Shown here: one piece after another, positions 34,387 to 45,095 of the stretch
Layout of the letters: every line of letters starts with the position of its first letter
Numbering within the stretch: position 1 is the stretch's first letter
From: Temnopleurus reevesii
Taxonomy: Eukaryota; Echinodermata; Echinoidea; Temnopleuroida; Temnopleuridae
DNA: 64,000 bases
Reading direction: 5' to 3'
Assembly: GCA_036244855.1 (NCBI GenBank)
Contig: BQKZ01003051.1
Location: 1-64,000 of the forward strand
The notes under the pieces: generated by a model
What the model was told of the DNA's origin: nothing
Database searches by the model: none
The model's input: the letters and a program-made list of their open reading frames with translations, nothing else
Position numbers and translations under genes: made by a program

Positions 34387-35268
34387 TTAAATTATTCCAA
34401 AATAATATATGTGACATGTCGTAAAGGCATTTGCATGTGTAGAATGTGTATGAGACAATTTTCCTTGTCCCAGCTCCCTCCATGTTTGTATTTTCTAGAT
34501 CTGTTGGGCTTGACCAACTTCGAATTTGGCGCCCCATTCCCCCATAGACACATGCCTACACACACATACACCCACCAACAAGGAGATGACAATGGTAAGA
34601 AATAGAAATAAGAGGTCGTCGGTTTAAATTTTGCCCCACTTATCACTATATAGTAATAGCGCCCTTTTTACCTACTATTTGATGGCCCCTAACTTAAACC
34701 CCCCCCCCCCCCCCCGGGATGGAGCCCCCAAAGCTACTCCACCCACTCCCATGTTTGAGTGGAGAGACGAGAGGGGAGCGAATGTGAGAAGATATTGTGG
34801 ATAAGTTGGGTTTAAAAAGGAGAGAGATAGGGCGTATATGGGATGAGAGAAGGAATATGGAAGAGGGGAGGAGAAGAGAGAATAGACAGAGTGGAAGAGA
34901 GAGAGAGAAAAGAGAGGTGGATAAGAAAGATATAAAGATGAGAACATGAAATGAGATCAGAAGGAGCAGTCATAATGGGAAGGATGAGGCAGAGAGAAAA
35001 AGGAAAAGAATAGGAAAGAAGGAGAAAGAATTATGTCGTTACAAAAAAGGAAAGACTGAATCTAAAAAGAACCAATTAACCATGTTTTCCATGTTATGGA
35101 ATTTCCCATTCAAATAATCAATACTTCAAAAAGAAATATATATATAGTCCATTCTAACCCATATATCTCCACGCCTTATAAAACTATTGTGTCTTTTTAT
35201 AAACGCGTATAAGTATTGTCTATTTTTTGGAACACGTTTATCCTAAATGTTTTTGGGAACTTTATATA
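34387..35268. other. non-coding, homopolymer and purine-rich stretch
   Basis: Holds a C run at about 34699-34716, then an AG-rich tract (about 34755-35040) of GAGAGA-type repeats, then AT-rich DNA. Open frames here are low-complexity. No gene seen. Confidence 0.7.
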
Positions 35269-36680
35269 GGGTAAACTGGGGGAATATGGAGCCCTTAAGC
35301 ACAAAATGAGAGTTTTGAACATGTAGACAATATTCTTTTCACTTCTCTCTTTTACTGGTGGAAGAACTATTTATTCCTTACATAAAAACACATAAGTTAG
35401 AAAAAAACACAATTGTCTTGTATAAATTAAAGACAACATAAACAAAAGTGTCACAGGATCCATATTACCCCAATGAACGGGGTAATATGGAGCCCACAAA
35501 CAAATCTCCATATACCAAGATTTTATGAGCTGTTATACTACAATTAATTTTGTCTTGCATACTATTTATGAATTTTCTTCAGTGACATGGGTTTTTTACT
35601 TTTTTTTTACTTTTTACTTTGATTGAATAATGTTATTCATGTAATAATAAATTATAATACTCCTGGTTGAAAAAATTCCCCTCAATGCCAGGAAGGCATT
35701 ATGTCACTGCAAATACAAGATCAAAGTTTATGGTTGTGATTGCTAAATGCAATATTGAATGGATTGTGTCCATTCATGTCTGGACATGTCATTAGGCATT
35801 ATTAAACACCAATATATGGAATGAATCAAGATTAAGTGGCAGTTCCATACAGCAAAACATAAAAAAACATGGCATTCATAGATCGTTTTTCTCGAAGCAA
35901 GCTTCTGCATGTGTGTCCCATGTGTGTACGCTGTGGAATGTCAAGACATAATCCCATGCAAAAGCTGTTAATAAATCATTCACAAAATAAAACTGACAGC
36001 GTCTATAGCAGTTTCCATTACTTCAACATCCCAATTCGCTCGGTCACTCTTTCGCTGATAACGTCTCCCCATCTGCAACAGCAAAAACAAAATTGATAAT
36101 AATTGATATAGAACTGAATTATATAATACAGATAAAATAATTAAATAAAACTGTAGGCCTACAAAGTGATCAATATTAACTACAAAATGTTTACAAGTCA
36201 GAAAAATATGGATTCATTTTAGAAATATTCAATGCTAAAATTGTACAAAAACAAGGCCGGGGCTCCATATTCCCCCAAAGCTATTGTGGTTATGTAAATG
36301 AATTGTACAAGCCATTCACTCGACCATGATCAATACACATCCACTCAGCAGCAGTATACAACCCACATTATGCACTTATTATGATACAATCAAGATGTGA
36401 TTACGCGAAGTAGGTTTACAACAGCAATCTTTACATTTTCAGGCTTATAAGGAGCCAAAAAAATGACACGAAAATCGCTTACCTTTCTCCAAAATATTGG
36501 ATTTTGTTGGGGTTAATCGAGCTCTACCAGCTGACTTAATGTTTACAGAGTTGCAGTGGGGTTCAACATGTCACGTAACAGGCATTTGAACCACAGAGGG
36601 GACTTTAGCACTTTTCTACAGGCAGATTTCTATACATGGCTCCATATTACCCCGAGGCTCCATATTCCCCCGGTTTACCC
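35269..36680. mobile_element. 1.4-kb inverted-repeat DNA element with TA target duplication
   Basis: The left end GGGTAAACTGGGGGAATATG and right end CATATTCCCCCGGTTTACCC are complementary over about 25 bp with one mismatch, flanked by TA on both sides. Interior copies of the end motif occur near 35459-35495 (CCATATTACCCC and GGGGTAATATGG, a hairpin), at 36258 and at 36643. No transposase-like protein is visible, so it is non-autonomous. TA duplication fits the Tc1/mariner superfamily, but the family is not identified. Confidence 0.8.
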
Positions 36681-36682
36681 TA

Positions 36683-38038
36683 TGCTAAAGACCTCTAAAT
36701 GTATAAAGTGAAAAAATATATATTCACCAAAAGAATCTTTAGGAATTGTGCCCTTATTCTCCTTGGTATGATAATTTTTAGGGCTGTTGTTGTTTTGTTT
36801 CATATATATGTTTATGTTGTTTGTCTCTCGAAAGGGTAGGGAGCCGCACGGTGCGAAGCGNGGGGGTGGGGTGTTTCAAAAGCGTGTTCCCCTTCCACTC
36901 CTCTCCGATCTCAACCCTTTCGAGACAAGCCCCATTTTTTGTTGTTCGTGTACAAAGTCCATGACATAACGGGTCGAACTACTATTGACAAGAATCGTTA
37001 TTGACACAATGGCTCATCTTCAAACAAAATTTGATTGGTGCCTCAACTCAACTCGTGCCGATCAGAAATTCGTTCGTTTTGTGTTGATATAATTATGCAA
37101 TCCCATTCTCTTTAGAGCTGCGTTATGTTTAGGCATTAAGTATATATAGTAGCAGAATTCTAGAAATAGACGTCTCATAATATCTTATGCTGAGGGGACC
37201 ATACGCACAGCTATTCAGGCGTTACGTAAGTTCATGTTATTTCATATGCATATATTCTTCATATCATCGTATTTTAGTTCAGTACTGGAAGTGCTGTAGT
37301 GTAATATATGTCGGGTATATACGGGGGTGTTTCGTAGTATTGCTGTTTTAGTATGATCAGGGAGTAAAATCCCAACTCCCTGGTGTGATTGTGCATTTTC
37401 TGCAGAACAATATTTCCAGTCAACGTCCATGCATTTATCTATTGCTTTTATAGTAGTGACCACTTGTTTCAATTTTCCTCTATCCCATAAAGTATTCGTG
37501 TAACACCTTCAAATTAAAAATGCTAGATGGAACCTTGCGCTTGTTTAGAATAAAAAAATAACACAGTTGCGTGGACGAAGCAGTCGGTGGACTGACGTTT
37601 GGCTTCCGCTTTTATATAGATGTTAAAAACGCTGGGCCGACACAGGTTAAAAACGCAAAGTTGAGACGGCTTTAAAATTCGAAATCAGTTGCATGAAACT
37701 ATCAGAATTCTGACTCTATCAATGATTAATATTTGACGTTGTTTGTCCAGAATGATAATGACCTAAGATGAATGATAAAATATATGATGCGATGTGCTGT
37801 CTAGATAATTTAGCCTTTATACAGATATTTCGACCTACAAATAGAGCAAAACCCCAATGGGGGTGGAGCTTATGGCAATGATAAGAAACAAAAATATAGA
37901 ATATTCTTCCACGATTCATGTGAAAATATCTCTAGGGAATCAGTCATGGTGCGAAAGGCTTTTCCATGAGGGTAATAATAAAGTCCCCCTCCCTCTCGAC
38001 ACCACATTGTCGGAAAATAAAATTTACTTTTTTGGCAG
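36683..38038. other. non-coding upstream region of the SelU gene
   Basis: AT-rich, with an ambiguous n at 36861 in a G-rich patch and no convincing coding frame. Part of 37570-37680 ('ggactgacgtt', 'gccgacacagg', 'aaaaacgcaaag') resembles 50020-50130, so a dispersed repeat is present. A promoter or 5' UTR exon for SelU could lie here but is not recognisable. Confidence 0.5.
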
Positions 38039-38582
38039 ATGATGGCTTCAGCCAAGTGCAATAAAGGTCTGGAAAAGGCAACGGAACCATTCCTTGTAAC
38101 TGCAACCCTACAACGTACTTCTGGTGCCACCAAACTCAGTTCCTTGAACTTCCTGGGAGGGGGGGGGGGGGGGGGGGGGGGGAGGCCAGTGGCGCGAAAA
38201 GATGTTTCAAGGCGAAGGATCTTTGGCAGGAAAATGGAGTTGTGATGTTGGCAGTCAGAAGGCCCGGATGATCTGGTTTGAACTTCTTAGGAGGGCAGGA
38301 GGCCAGGGGCGGGAAAAGATGCTTCAAAGCGTAAAATATTTGGCGGGAAAAACGAAATCGGAAAATCAAATTTACTTTCTTTTTTTCTTCAGCAGAATGA
38401 TGGCCTCGGCCAAGTCCAGTACACATCTGGAAAAGGCAACGGAACCGTATCTCGCTGATGGAACTCTCCAACTTCTCGGTGACACCAAACTCGGTGCTCT
38501 GAATTTAATAGGAGGGGAGGAGGCTAGTGGCGCGAAAAGATGCTTCAAAGCAAAAGAATCGTTGGCGGAAAATGAAATTTAG
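38039..38582 (+). pseudogene. three decayed copies of SelU exon 1 (38039-38277, 38278-38360, 38397-38582)
   Basis: Copy 1 starts at an acceptor (TTTTTGGCAG) with ATGATGGC, contains a 20+ base G run near 38160-38182, and keeps AVRRPG followed by TGA at 38269-38271, but then reads SGL, not SVC. Copy 2 is a fragment beginning at AACTTCTTAGGAGG. Copy 3 (from 38397) encodes a good N-terminal half, MMASAKSSTHLEKATEPYLA, then fuses to intron sequence at GGCGGAAAATGAAATT before the redox motif. Only the fourth copy at 38604 is complete. Confidence 0.85.
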
Positions 38583-38603
38583 TTTCTTTCTTTCTTTCAA
38601 TAG

Positions 38604-41600
38604 ATGATGGCATCGGCCAAGTCCAGTAAAGGTCTGGAAAAGGCAACGGAGCCGTATCTCGCAGATTCAACTCTCCAACTTCTCGGTGATACCAAGCTCA
38701 GTTTTCTCAACTTCTTAGAAGGGGAGGAGGCTAGTGGAGGGAAAAGATGTTTCAAGGCGAAGGATCTTTGGCAGGAAAATGGAGTGGTGATGTTGGCAGT
38801 CAGAAGGCCCGGATGATCCGTGTGTAAGGGGGTAAGTCTTCTTTCAGGAGACGGGGAGAGAGNNNNNNNNNNNNNNNNNNNNNNNNNNNNNNNNNNNNNN
38901 NNNNNNNNNNNNNNNNNNNNNNNNNNNNNNNNNNNNNNNNNNNNNNNNNNNNNNNNNNNNNNNNNNNNNNNNNNNNNNNNNNNNNNNNNNNNNNNNNNNN
39001 NNNAAAAAAAAGTCTCGTTGAAAATGGGGCCAAGCAAACTTGTGCCAATAACTTTTCAATCCTTTTTATTTCGCTCGTCAGCTCTTCATGGAACGCAATT
39101 GTTAATGTCAATAATTTCACCAATTTCACCAAGTAGTGCGAAACGGACGGAGTAATAACCTATAATAAAAAAATTGATATAGTGCATTTCAAAACCCATT
39201 CACTTTTGCATTACAAGAATGGATGAGGCATCATTTGGCAGCTCAGCTGAAACCTGGTGATTTGGAATAGTTCTTTTTAAGTATAGTTATAAGCATAAAG
39301 AACATATTTTGACAATGTTAAGTATTATCTCTCTCTGTTTTTTTTCCCATGTTTTCAGGAAGCCCGCGAGGTTTCCTCCATCAAGCCTGAGCTGGATGCT
39401 CGGGGCATCAAGCTCTATGCTGTGCTCAGAGAATCGCTCGGCTATGAAGACTTTCTTCCTTACTTTGACGGGGAAGTCTTCTTAGATACAGAGGTAAGTA
39501 AACACATGTATAAGTAAACAACCAAAGAAATAAATAAATGAGTAGATAAAATAAATAATGAAATGTTAGTTAGATGTTCGGGGCATCAAGCTGTATGCTG
39601 TGCTCAGAAAATCGCTCGGGTATGAAGACTTTCTTCCTTACTTTGACGGAGAAGTCTTCTTAGATACGGAGGTATGTGAATAAAAAGATAAATGAACAAC
39701 AAATAAACAAACAAATAAATAAATGAAGATAATAAAACATGAGTTGGATGCTCGGAGCATCAAGCTCTACGCTGTGCTCAGAGAATCGCTCGGCTATGAA
39801 GACTTTCTCCCTTACTTTGACGGGGAAGTCTTCTTAGATACAGAGGTACGTAAACAAATGAATAAATAAACAATACATAAATAAATAAACAAGTAAATAA
39901 AGGAAACTTATGTTGGATGTTCGGGGCATCAAGCTTTACGCTGTGCTCAGAGAATCGCTCGGCTATGAAGACTTTCTTCCTTACTTTGAAGGAGAAGTCT
40001 TCTTAGATACAGAGGTATGTAAACAAATTTATAAATTGATGTATAAACATAAAGAAACTAGATAAATGAATATATCTATTTGTGAAGATAATGAAAACAT
40101 GGGTTGGATTCTCGGAGCATCATAAGCTCTACGCTGTGCTCAGAGAATCGCTCGGGTATGAAGACTTTCTTCCTTACTTTGATGGAGAAGTCTTCCTAGA
40201 TACAGAGGTTTGTAAACAAATGGATAAGTGAATACATAAATAAACAAATAAGTAACTAAAGGAACCCTAGCTGGGGTGGATTCTTGGAGCATCAAGCTTT
40301 AGGCTGCGCTCAGAGAATTAATCGGCTATGAATACTTTTTATTCCTACTTCGACGGGGAAGACTTCTAGATACAGAGGAATGTAAAAAGATAGATAAATA
40401 AGCAATCAATTAGTATAATAATAAATAAATGTATGAGGAAATATTTCAAACCTGAGATTCTTTGACTTGTTTTCAGACAAGATTTTCTAACAAGCAAAAA
40501 AGAAAGTCCTCACTTTTCTCCGCGATTCGGCAAAAATATGGTTGTCTATTTTTTGATCCCGGAAAGGGTTAGTTCGTACCCATCGCTGCTCCAAAAGATG
40601 GTCGTGAACTGCAATATTTGTAGGTCAATGATGTACATTTTTTTAATCCAGACATTTCTATTTCCAGATATTTCTTCAATGATATTTGTTTTGTATTATA
40701 TTGTCAATGATTTATCATCAATGATTTATCATCAATATCACCCTTTTATGTGTTGCAGATGAGATTCTACGGACCCAAGTTCAGGAAGAGGGGATTCTTT
40801 TCCATCTTCCGAAAAGACAGTTTTACGGCTGGCATGAAATTCAAGAAACAGGGTATCCCTCTCAACCTTAAAGGTAAGTTAGCCACTGGGATAAGTAACA
40901 CGAATTATGAGGTGTAAGTTGTCAAATAAATATCCGATGATGTGGGCTGAAAGAATGTCCTTTACTTCCTTGCAGTGATTTGACAAGAGTAGTAAGTAGA
41001 TGAGGGACAAACATGCAAATAGATGAATAGAAATTGGACGGATTGATAGATAGATAATTAAATATACGCGTTATTGCAGATAGATACATTATAGATAGAC
41101 AAATGAATGAATAGTTTAAAATAATGGCTTTTTGTTTTACTGCAATAGCTTTATAAGCAAAACGAATGATTGTCAAAAACATTTCGGAACTTCGGTCTCC
41201 ATTTGAGACACATCTTTTAAATTCAATTGAGGTGTTATGTTGAGTTCAACTGGGGATTGACTACCGTATACCTTAAGTTTTCTTCGTTACATTTTTTATG
41301 ACAAAATAAAACTTAAGCAGAGCTACAGTAGTTTAGAAAATATCAATAAGCCAATAGATTCAATTTACAAAATGATTGCGCAGTACTAATCAAATAAACA
41401 GGTAAGAAGTGCGACAAATGTGGTTTGTCCAGCTTAATAGCTATGGAATTCTTCATTTTTTGCATCAGGTGATGGCTGGACACTGGGTGGAATCTTCGTG
41501 ATCGATGCTGGAGAGAAGGGTATTATCTACGAGTATCCAAACCAATCTTTTGGTGATATGGTCGATGTAGCTAACATCGTCAAAGCAACAAACAAAATCA

Positions 41601-41632
41601 AGGAAGCGACAGAAACAGCAGAACAGTCCTAA
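38604..41632 (+). CDS. SELENOU: selenoprotein U / peroxiredoxin-like 2A, TGA read as selenocysteine, 4 exons
   Basis: Thioredoxin-fold redox protein of the PRXL2A (FAM213A, SelU) family. Exons 38604-38831, 39359-39493, 40759-40873 and 41469-41632 join in phase (642 nt, 213 residues; vertebrate PRXL2A is about 229). Exon 1 ends AVRRPG-(TGA 38814-38816)-SVCKG and exon 2 starts EAREVSSIKPELD. This aligns without gaps to the family's RRPG-C/U-FLCREEAAELSS, so the TGA sits at the redox Cys/Sec of the UxxC motif. Later family blocks are GIKLYAVLRESLGYEDF, PYFDGEVFLD, FYGPKFRKRG and DGWTLGGIFVIDAGEKGI. A SECIS element follows in the 3' UTR. The start is the double ATG directly at the acceptor TTTCAATAG; an upstream coding exon is not excluded. 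A naive annotation would stop at 70 residues. The vertebrate-type N-terminal membrane segment is not seen. Confidence 0.93.
38814..38816 (+). other. SELENOU: selenocysteine codon (in-frame TGA)
   Basis: TGA between GGA (Gly) and TCC GTG TGT (Ser-Val-Cys). The frame stays open after it to the GTAAGT donor at 38832 and through three more conserved exons. Its position equals the catalytic Cys of human PRXL2A and the Sec of fish SelU. Confidence 0.9.
38863..39003. other. assembly gap (141 N) in SelU intron 1
   Basis: A run of unknown bases begins 31 nt after the donor of the selenocysteine exon. Its position beside the exon 1 array suggests a repeat that did not assemble; further exon copies could be hidden. 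Confidence 0.99.
39571..40378 (+). pseudogene. five 5'-truncated copies of SelU exon 2
   Basis: Copies at about 39571-39671, 39741-39845, 39911-40014, 40099-40208 and 40271-40378 repeat exon 2 (39359-39493) from the codons for LDARGIKLYAV to VFLDTE and the following GTAnGT. All lack the exon's first 30 or so nt and its acceptor. The first three are open and near-identical to the exon. The fourth has an indel (CATCATAAGC) and the fifth is broken. AAATAAATAAAC-rich intron spacers make units of about 170-190 bp. Confidence 0.9.
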
Positions 41633-41950
41633 GAGTGCCATGTCAGCTAAGAACAGAATAAAAACTGTGGAATCCTTGAGGAATCCGATGGCAATCATAA
41701 ATTCGCCAAGGCAACTTACCACTGAAATTCACATCAGAAACAAATTGAACAGTTCTCAAATGAAAGAGCGATCCCATTGGTTTTAATCTGACTTTTGTAG
41801 ATGACTTCAGTCACCTATGATTCGGGAGACGCAGAATGTTTGGTACTCGAGTATAGTGGTCATGTTTAAGGCCGAAAGTGCCGAAAAACTCCGAAAAGAA
41901 GACAATTTTCGGTCTTCTTTTCGGCAACTTTTGGCATTTTGTTCCTTGTA

Positions 41951-42080
41951 GTAGGATCCAAGAATGGGGTTCATCTACAAGTACCCTAACCAATCTCTAG
42001 ATGATGTAGTGGACATAGCAAACATCGTGAAGTGCGACTTACCATATTAAGGAACGTACAGAAACTACACAACAATCATG
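41951..42080 (+). pseudogene. decayed copy of SelU exon 4 inside the 3' UTR
   Basis: The stretch with 'atctacaagtaccctaacca', 'gatgatgtagtggacatagc', 'aacatcgtgaagtg' and 'acagaaactacacaacaatc' mirrors the last exon's IYEYPNQSFGDMVDVANIVK to TETAEQS region, with substitutions and frame breaks. It lies between the stop codon and the SECIS element. Confidence 0.82.
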
Positions 42081-42602
42081 AGAATAATTTTATTTAGACA
42101 AGAACCGACTCGACAACCAGAGTAAAACAAACCAAAGTCTTAATCATTACTATAGCCCTTGGATAAATGGAAATAGATTGTGCAATATCGACTCTTCATC
42201 AAAACGTTTTATTTCTATATATTAACCCTTATCACTTCGATCATGCCGATAAGATGCTAAATTGGATATGTTCTATATTTATTGACAATCAAAATTAATA
42301 GTGTCAAACCTGTCTATAGTGGGTGGCTAAAGGAAACACAGAAGTGATCAACGTATATTTAAAACTATTGTTGGAATTAAATCTTTATTTAATCTTCATT
42401 TAAATCTTTATTTAAATCTTTATTTAATCTTTATTTAATGTTTCCAATTCTGGTATAAGTAAGCTATACTGCTAGGCGATACAATTTACGTATCCTTTGT
42501 AAACGTTCAACTATTGTGTACTTGTAACATTCCTAATATTATTGTTTTCTATATTGAAAACGCTTAACCTTCTTTACGTCAAACATTTGGACAGTACACC
42601 AC

Positions 42603-42698
42603 ATGTCAGATAAATTCGATATAATGACGGAATTATTTGAAAAGCATGTCAGTATGCAGAAATATTTCCTGAGCCTGTTTTCAGATTTTTCTCGACAT
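42603..42698 (+). promoter_or_regulatory. SELENOU: SECIS element, form II
   Basis: The core ATGA (42624-42627) faces TGA (42670-42672), giving the tandem G-A/A-G quartet. Helix II pairs GGAATTATTT (42629-42638) with AAATATTTCC (42660-42669), 10 pairs with a single T-T mismatch. The apical AAAA at 42640-42643 is 12 nt after the quartet. A mini-stem GCAT/ATGC (42644-42647, 42654-42657) with a 6-nt loop makes it form II. A lower helix ATGTC/GACAT (42603-42607, 42694-42698) is possible. It recruits SBP2 to decode the upstream TGA as selenocysteine. It lies 991 nt after the SelU stop. Confidence 0.88.
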
Positions 42699-42755
42699 CA
42701 GTGTATTGTGCATATGATTCAAATGTAGGAGGCGGCCTGTTTTTGTTTTATATGC

Positions 42756-42761
42756 AATAAA
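42756..42761 (+). terminator. poly(A) signal of the SelU gene
   Basis: AATAAA in 'tatgcaataaactg', about 85 nt after the SECIS hairpin. It is the first clear signal after the SECIS and places the hairpin inside the transcript. Confidence 0.7.
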
Positions 42762-43256
42762 CTGTTTATGAAATTCAAAGATTGTGTCAGTGATTTCTTC
42801 TTATTGTTGTTGCTTTTTAAAAATCTTGTTACCTGAATTATTTACATTTGATCAGAAATATGTATTCGAGATGGCCAGTCAACAAAAAAAAAATTGACGT
42901 GCGCCTCATGTACGATAGCGTTAGCCATGCGTCAACTAGTGTATTTTGCACTGTCTGTGGTAATTCAATTTTCATGTAGGCTTATAGCACAGTCACACCA
43001 AAAGACTGACCCCGCCCTGCTCTCAATCCTCATGAACAAACTTGTAATATTTACTGTCTTTTTCCGCTTATAAATCTGATGCTTGAAGGTTACTTTTCTC
43101 AATCTCAATTTTATAACTTCATTGATTAAACAAAATACTAATTTACAGTTCATATTTCAAATCTAAGATAATTCAGTTTGGCAGTAGGTTACGTCGGATC
43201 AGCCTGTAGGTGTGACTGTTCCATTAGCATGTACGAGGCAAGTCAGCATTCCTTAA

Positions 43257-43384
43257 GCCACGGTCACATAGGACCCCGGAAGCAACACGATTCACCCCGA
43301 CTCGTTGTTCTGAGGCAGTTAACTGTGAATTAACAAAGAGTCGAGGAGAATCGTGTTGCTTCCGCGGTCCTATGTGACCGGGGC
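43257..43384. mobile_element. MITE family B copy
   Basis: A 128-bp palindrome, 'ggtcacataggaccccggaa' against 'ttccgcggtcctatgtgacc', flanked by TTAA and ATTA. Confidence 0.92.
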
Positions 43385-43794
43385 ATTACTTACCTTTAAT
43401 CGGTATATTATCTCGGGACAATGAAATTACAAGACTCTTGTGAAAAAACAAATCAGGGATTAATCTCTCCAAAAATCAGAGAATCTTTAAAGCCGTTGTC
43501 ATTTTCTGCCACGATTGACTGCTTACCAAGATCATTTAATCCTTGACCTAGATAAACCCACTTTATTATTTTTCCGGATAAATGCCGACGTAACGTAAAG
43601 TTTCTATAAATGTTACAGTCTATCGATTTGATCCTCGACCTAAACCTTCTTATTACTTTCCATGTTAAAGAACAACCAGGAAGGAAATCACGAATACAAC
43701 ATATTTTGGGGAGAGTACGAAAAGTACGAAAAGGTGATTATGTGGATAATATGTTGAAAGAATCATTCATTTTATACCTTGTAGAAGACATAGA

Positions 43795-43885
43795 AGACCG
43801 GAAGCGACTCGATTCAACACGACTCTTTGTTAATTCACAGTTAACTGCCTCCGAACTGCTTCCGGGGCCCTATGTGACCGGGGCT
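43795..43885. mobile_element. MITE family B, 5'-truncated copy
   Basis: Retains 'attcaacacgactctttgtt', the central 'cacagttaactg' and the right end CCTATGTGACCGGGGC, but lacks the left arm tip. Confidence 0.8.
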
Positions 43886-43953
43886 TAATGCCCAACATAC
43901 TCGGAGATTTAAGTTCTAATCCCTATTATGTCTTTTCAATCGTGACGTTTTTA

Positions 43954-44081
43954 GCCCCGGTCACATAGAACCTCGGAAGCAACACGACTCACCCCGACTC
44001 GTTGTTCTGAGGCAGTTAACTGTGAATTAACAAAGAGTCGGGGTAAATCGTGTTGCTTCCGGGGTCCTATGTGACCGGGGC
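43954..44081. mobile_element. MITE family B copy, near-perfect palindrome
   Basis: GCCCCGGTCACATAGAACCT at left and GGTCCTATGTGACCGGGGC at right, flanked by TTA on both sides. Arms of about 50 bp enclose a central block with 'gttaactg'. Confidence 0.95.
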
Positions 44082-44231
44082 TTAAGGGTCGATGAGACAT
44101 TAATAAACTCGCCAACCATTCATACACAATCCTATAAAGACAGATTTTTCTCTGATCACCCATGAAAGATGATTTCTTTTTCTCTAGGCACAAATAAGTT
44201 GGTATAATCACTCATTAGTGGTTGCTTCGTT

Positions 44232-44633
44232 CACTGTGAGCAGAAGGGACAAATTAAACAACTTCCATTAAAACATTAACAATAGCTACATGGACACAAA
44301 AGAAAATAGGCGGGTTTATTAAAAGATGCAAGTTTTATGCATACCTCTAACACAACGGTTGCTCTTGACAACCCACAAGCTTGCCCGAGGTTTGCCCGAC
44401 ATAGCAACAAGTAATGTATGCAAACTGGATTCCATGCAAGTATTGAAGTCTTATTGTTATCAACCGGTCTATGGAATACCACGTAACTATATACGTTAAA
44501 CGCACATAAATTTGAATATATAAGTAAACCCGCCTATTATATCCTATAGAATCCTATAGAAGCTATTGTATTGTGAATGCTTGAATAAACTTGTTTACTT
44601 TGTCCCAGTCCTTTGTCCGTTGTGCTCACAGTG
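44232..44633. mobile_element. MITE family G copy carrying an inner insertion
   Basis: Ends CACTGTGAGCAGAAGGGACA and CCGTTGTGCTCACAGTG are complementary. The interior contains a further inverted pair ('ggcgggtttatt' near 44310, 'gtaaacccgcc' near 44525), probably a second element nested inside. Confidence 0.75.
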
Positions 44634-44799
44634 ATTGTCTGCCAGTCGTAAAATTTCTAAAGTTCTTTTTTCCTTGTCAGTGAATTTTGTGATACTAACA
44701 GTCGTTGTGGCGGAGCAGTATCGTTTTGGAATCTAGCTGGTAGTTTTGTGTCAACATGGCGCTCGATGTAGTCTATCAAAAGTGGAATGTACTTCTCCA

Positions 44800-44894
44800 C
44801 CGGTCATACTAAAAGCCAAAGATTGCCGAAGAATGCTGAAGACTGCCGAAGAGTAGTTTTATATAGATAAATATATAGATAGATAGATAGATCA

Positions 44895-44950
<56 letters not shown>

Positions 44951-45095
44951 ATGGTTTATCAAAATGCCAATGGTTGCAGCTCGAAGGTTGAATTACAATT
45001 AGTGTACAATAAAAAGAACATTATACAAAAATTAATAAAATTCTCGACACTCTTTGACACTCTTCGGCTTTTAGTACGTCAGCCTCTTTTCGGCA
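44800..45095. repeat. inverted-repeat element with (GATA)n core
   Basis: 'gtcatactaaaagccaaag' at about 44803 is complementary to 'cttcggcttttagtacgtca' near 45062, with tandem GCCGAAGA motifs on both sides. A (GATA)n run lies between at about 44876-44950. A similar 'gccgaaaag' hairpin lies at about 41869-41940. Confidence 0.55.

Noticed and set aside
38814..38816. TGA as a plain stop or sequencing error (pseudogene)
   Set aside because: It coincides with the known Sec/Cys position, downstream exons are conserved and open, and a SECIS hairpin is present.
38597..39155. Long open frames across the N gap
   Set aside because: They are open only because Ns contain no stops; the real coding exon ends at 38831.
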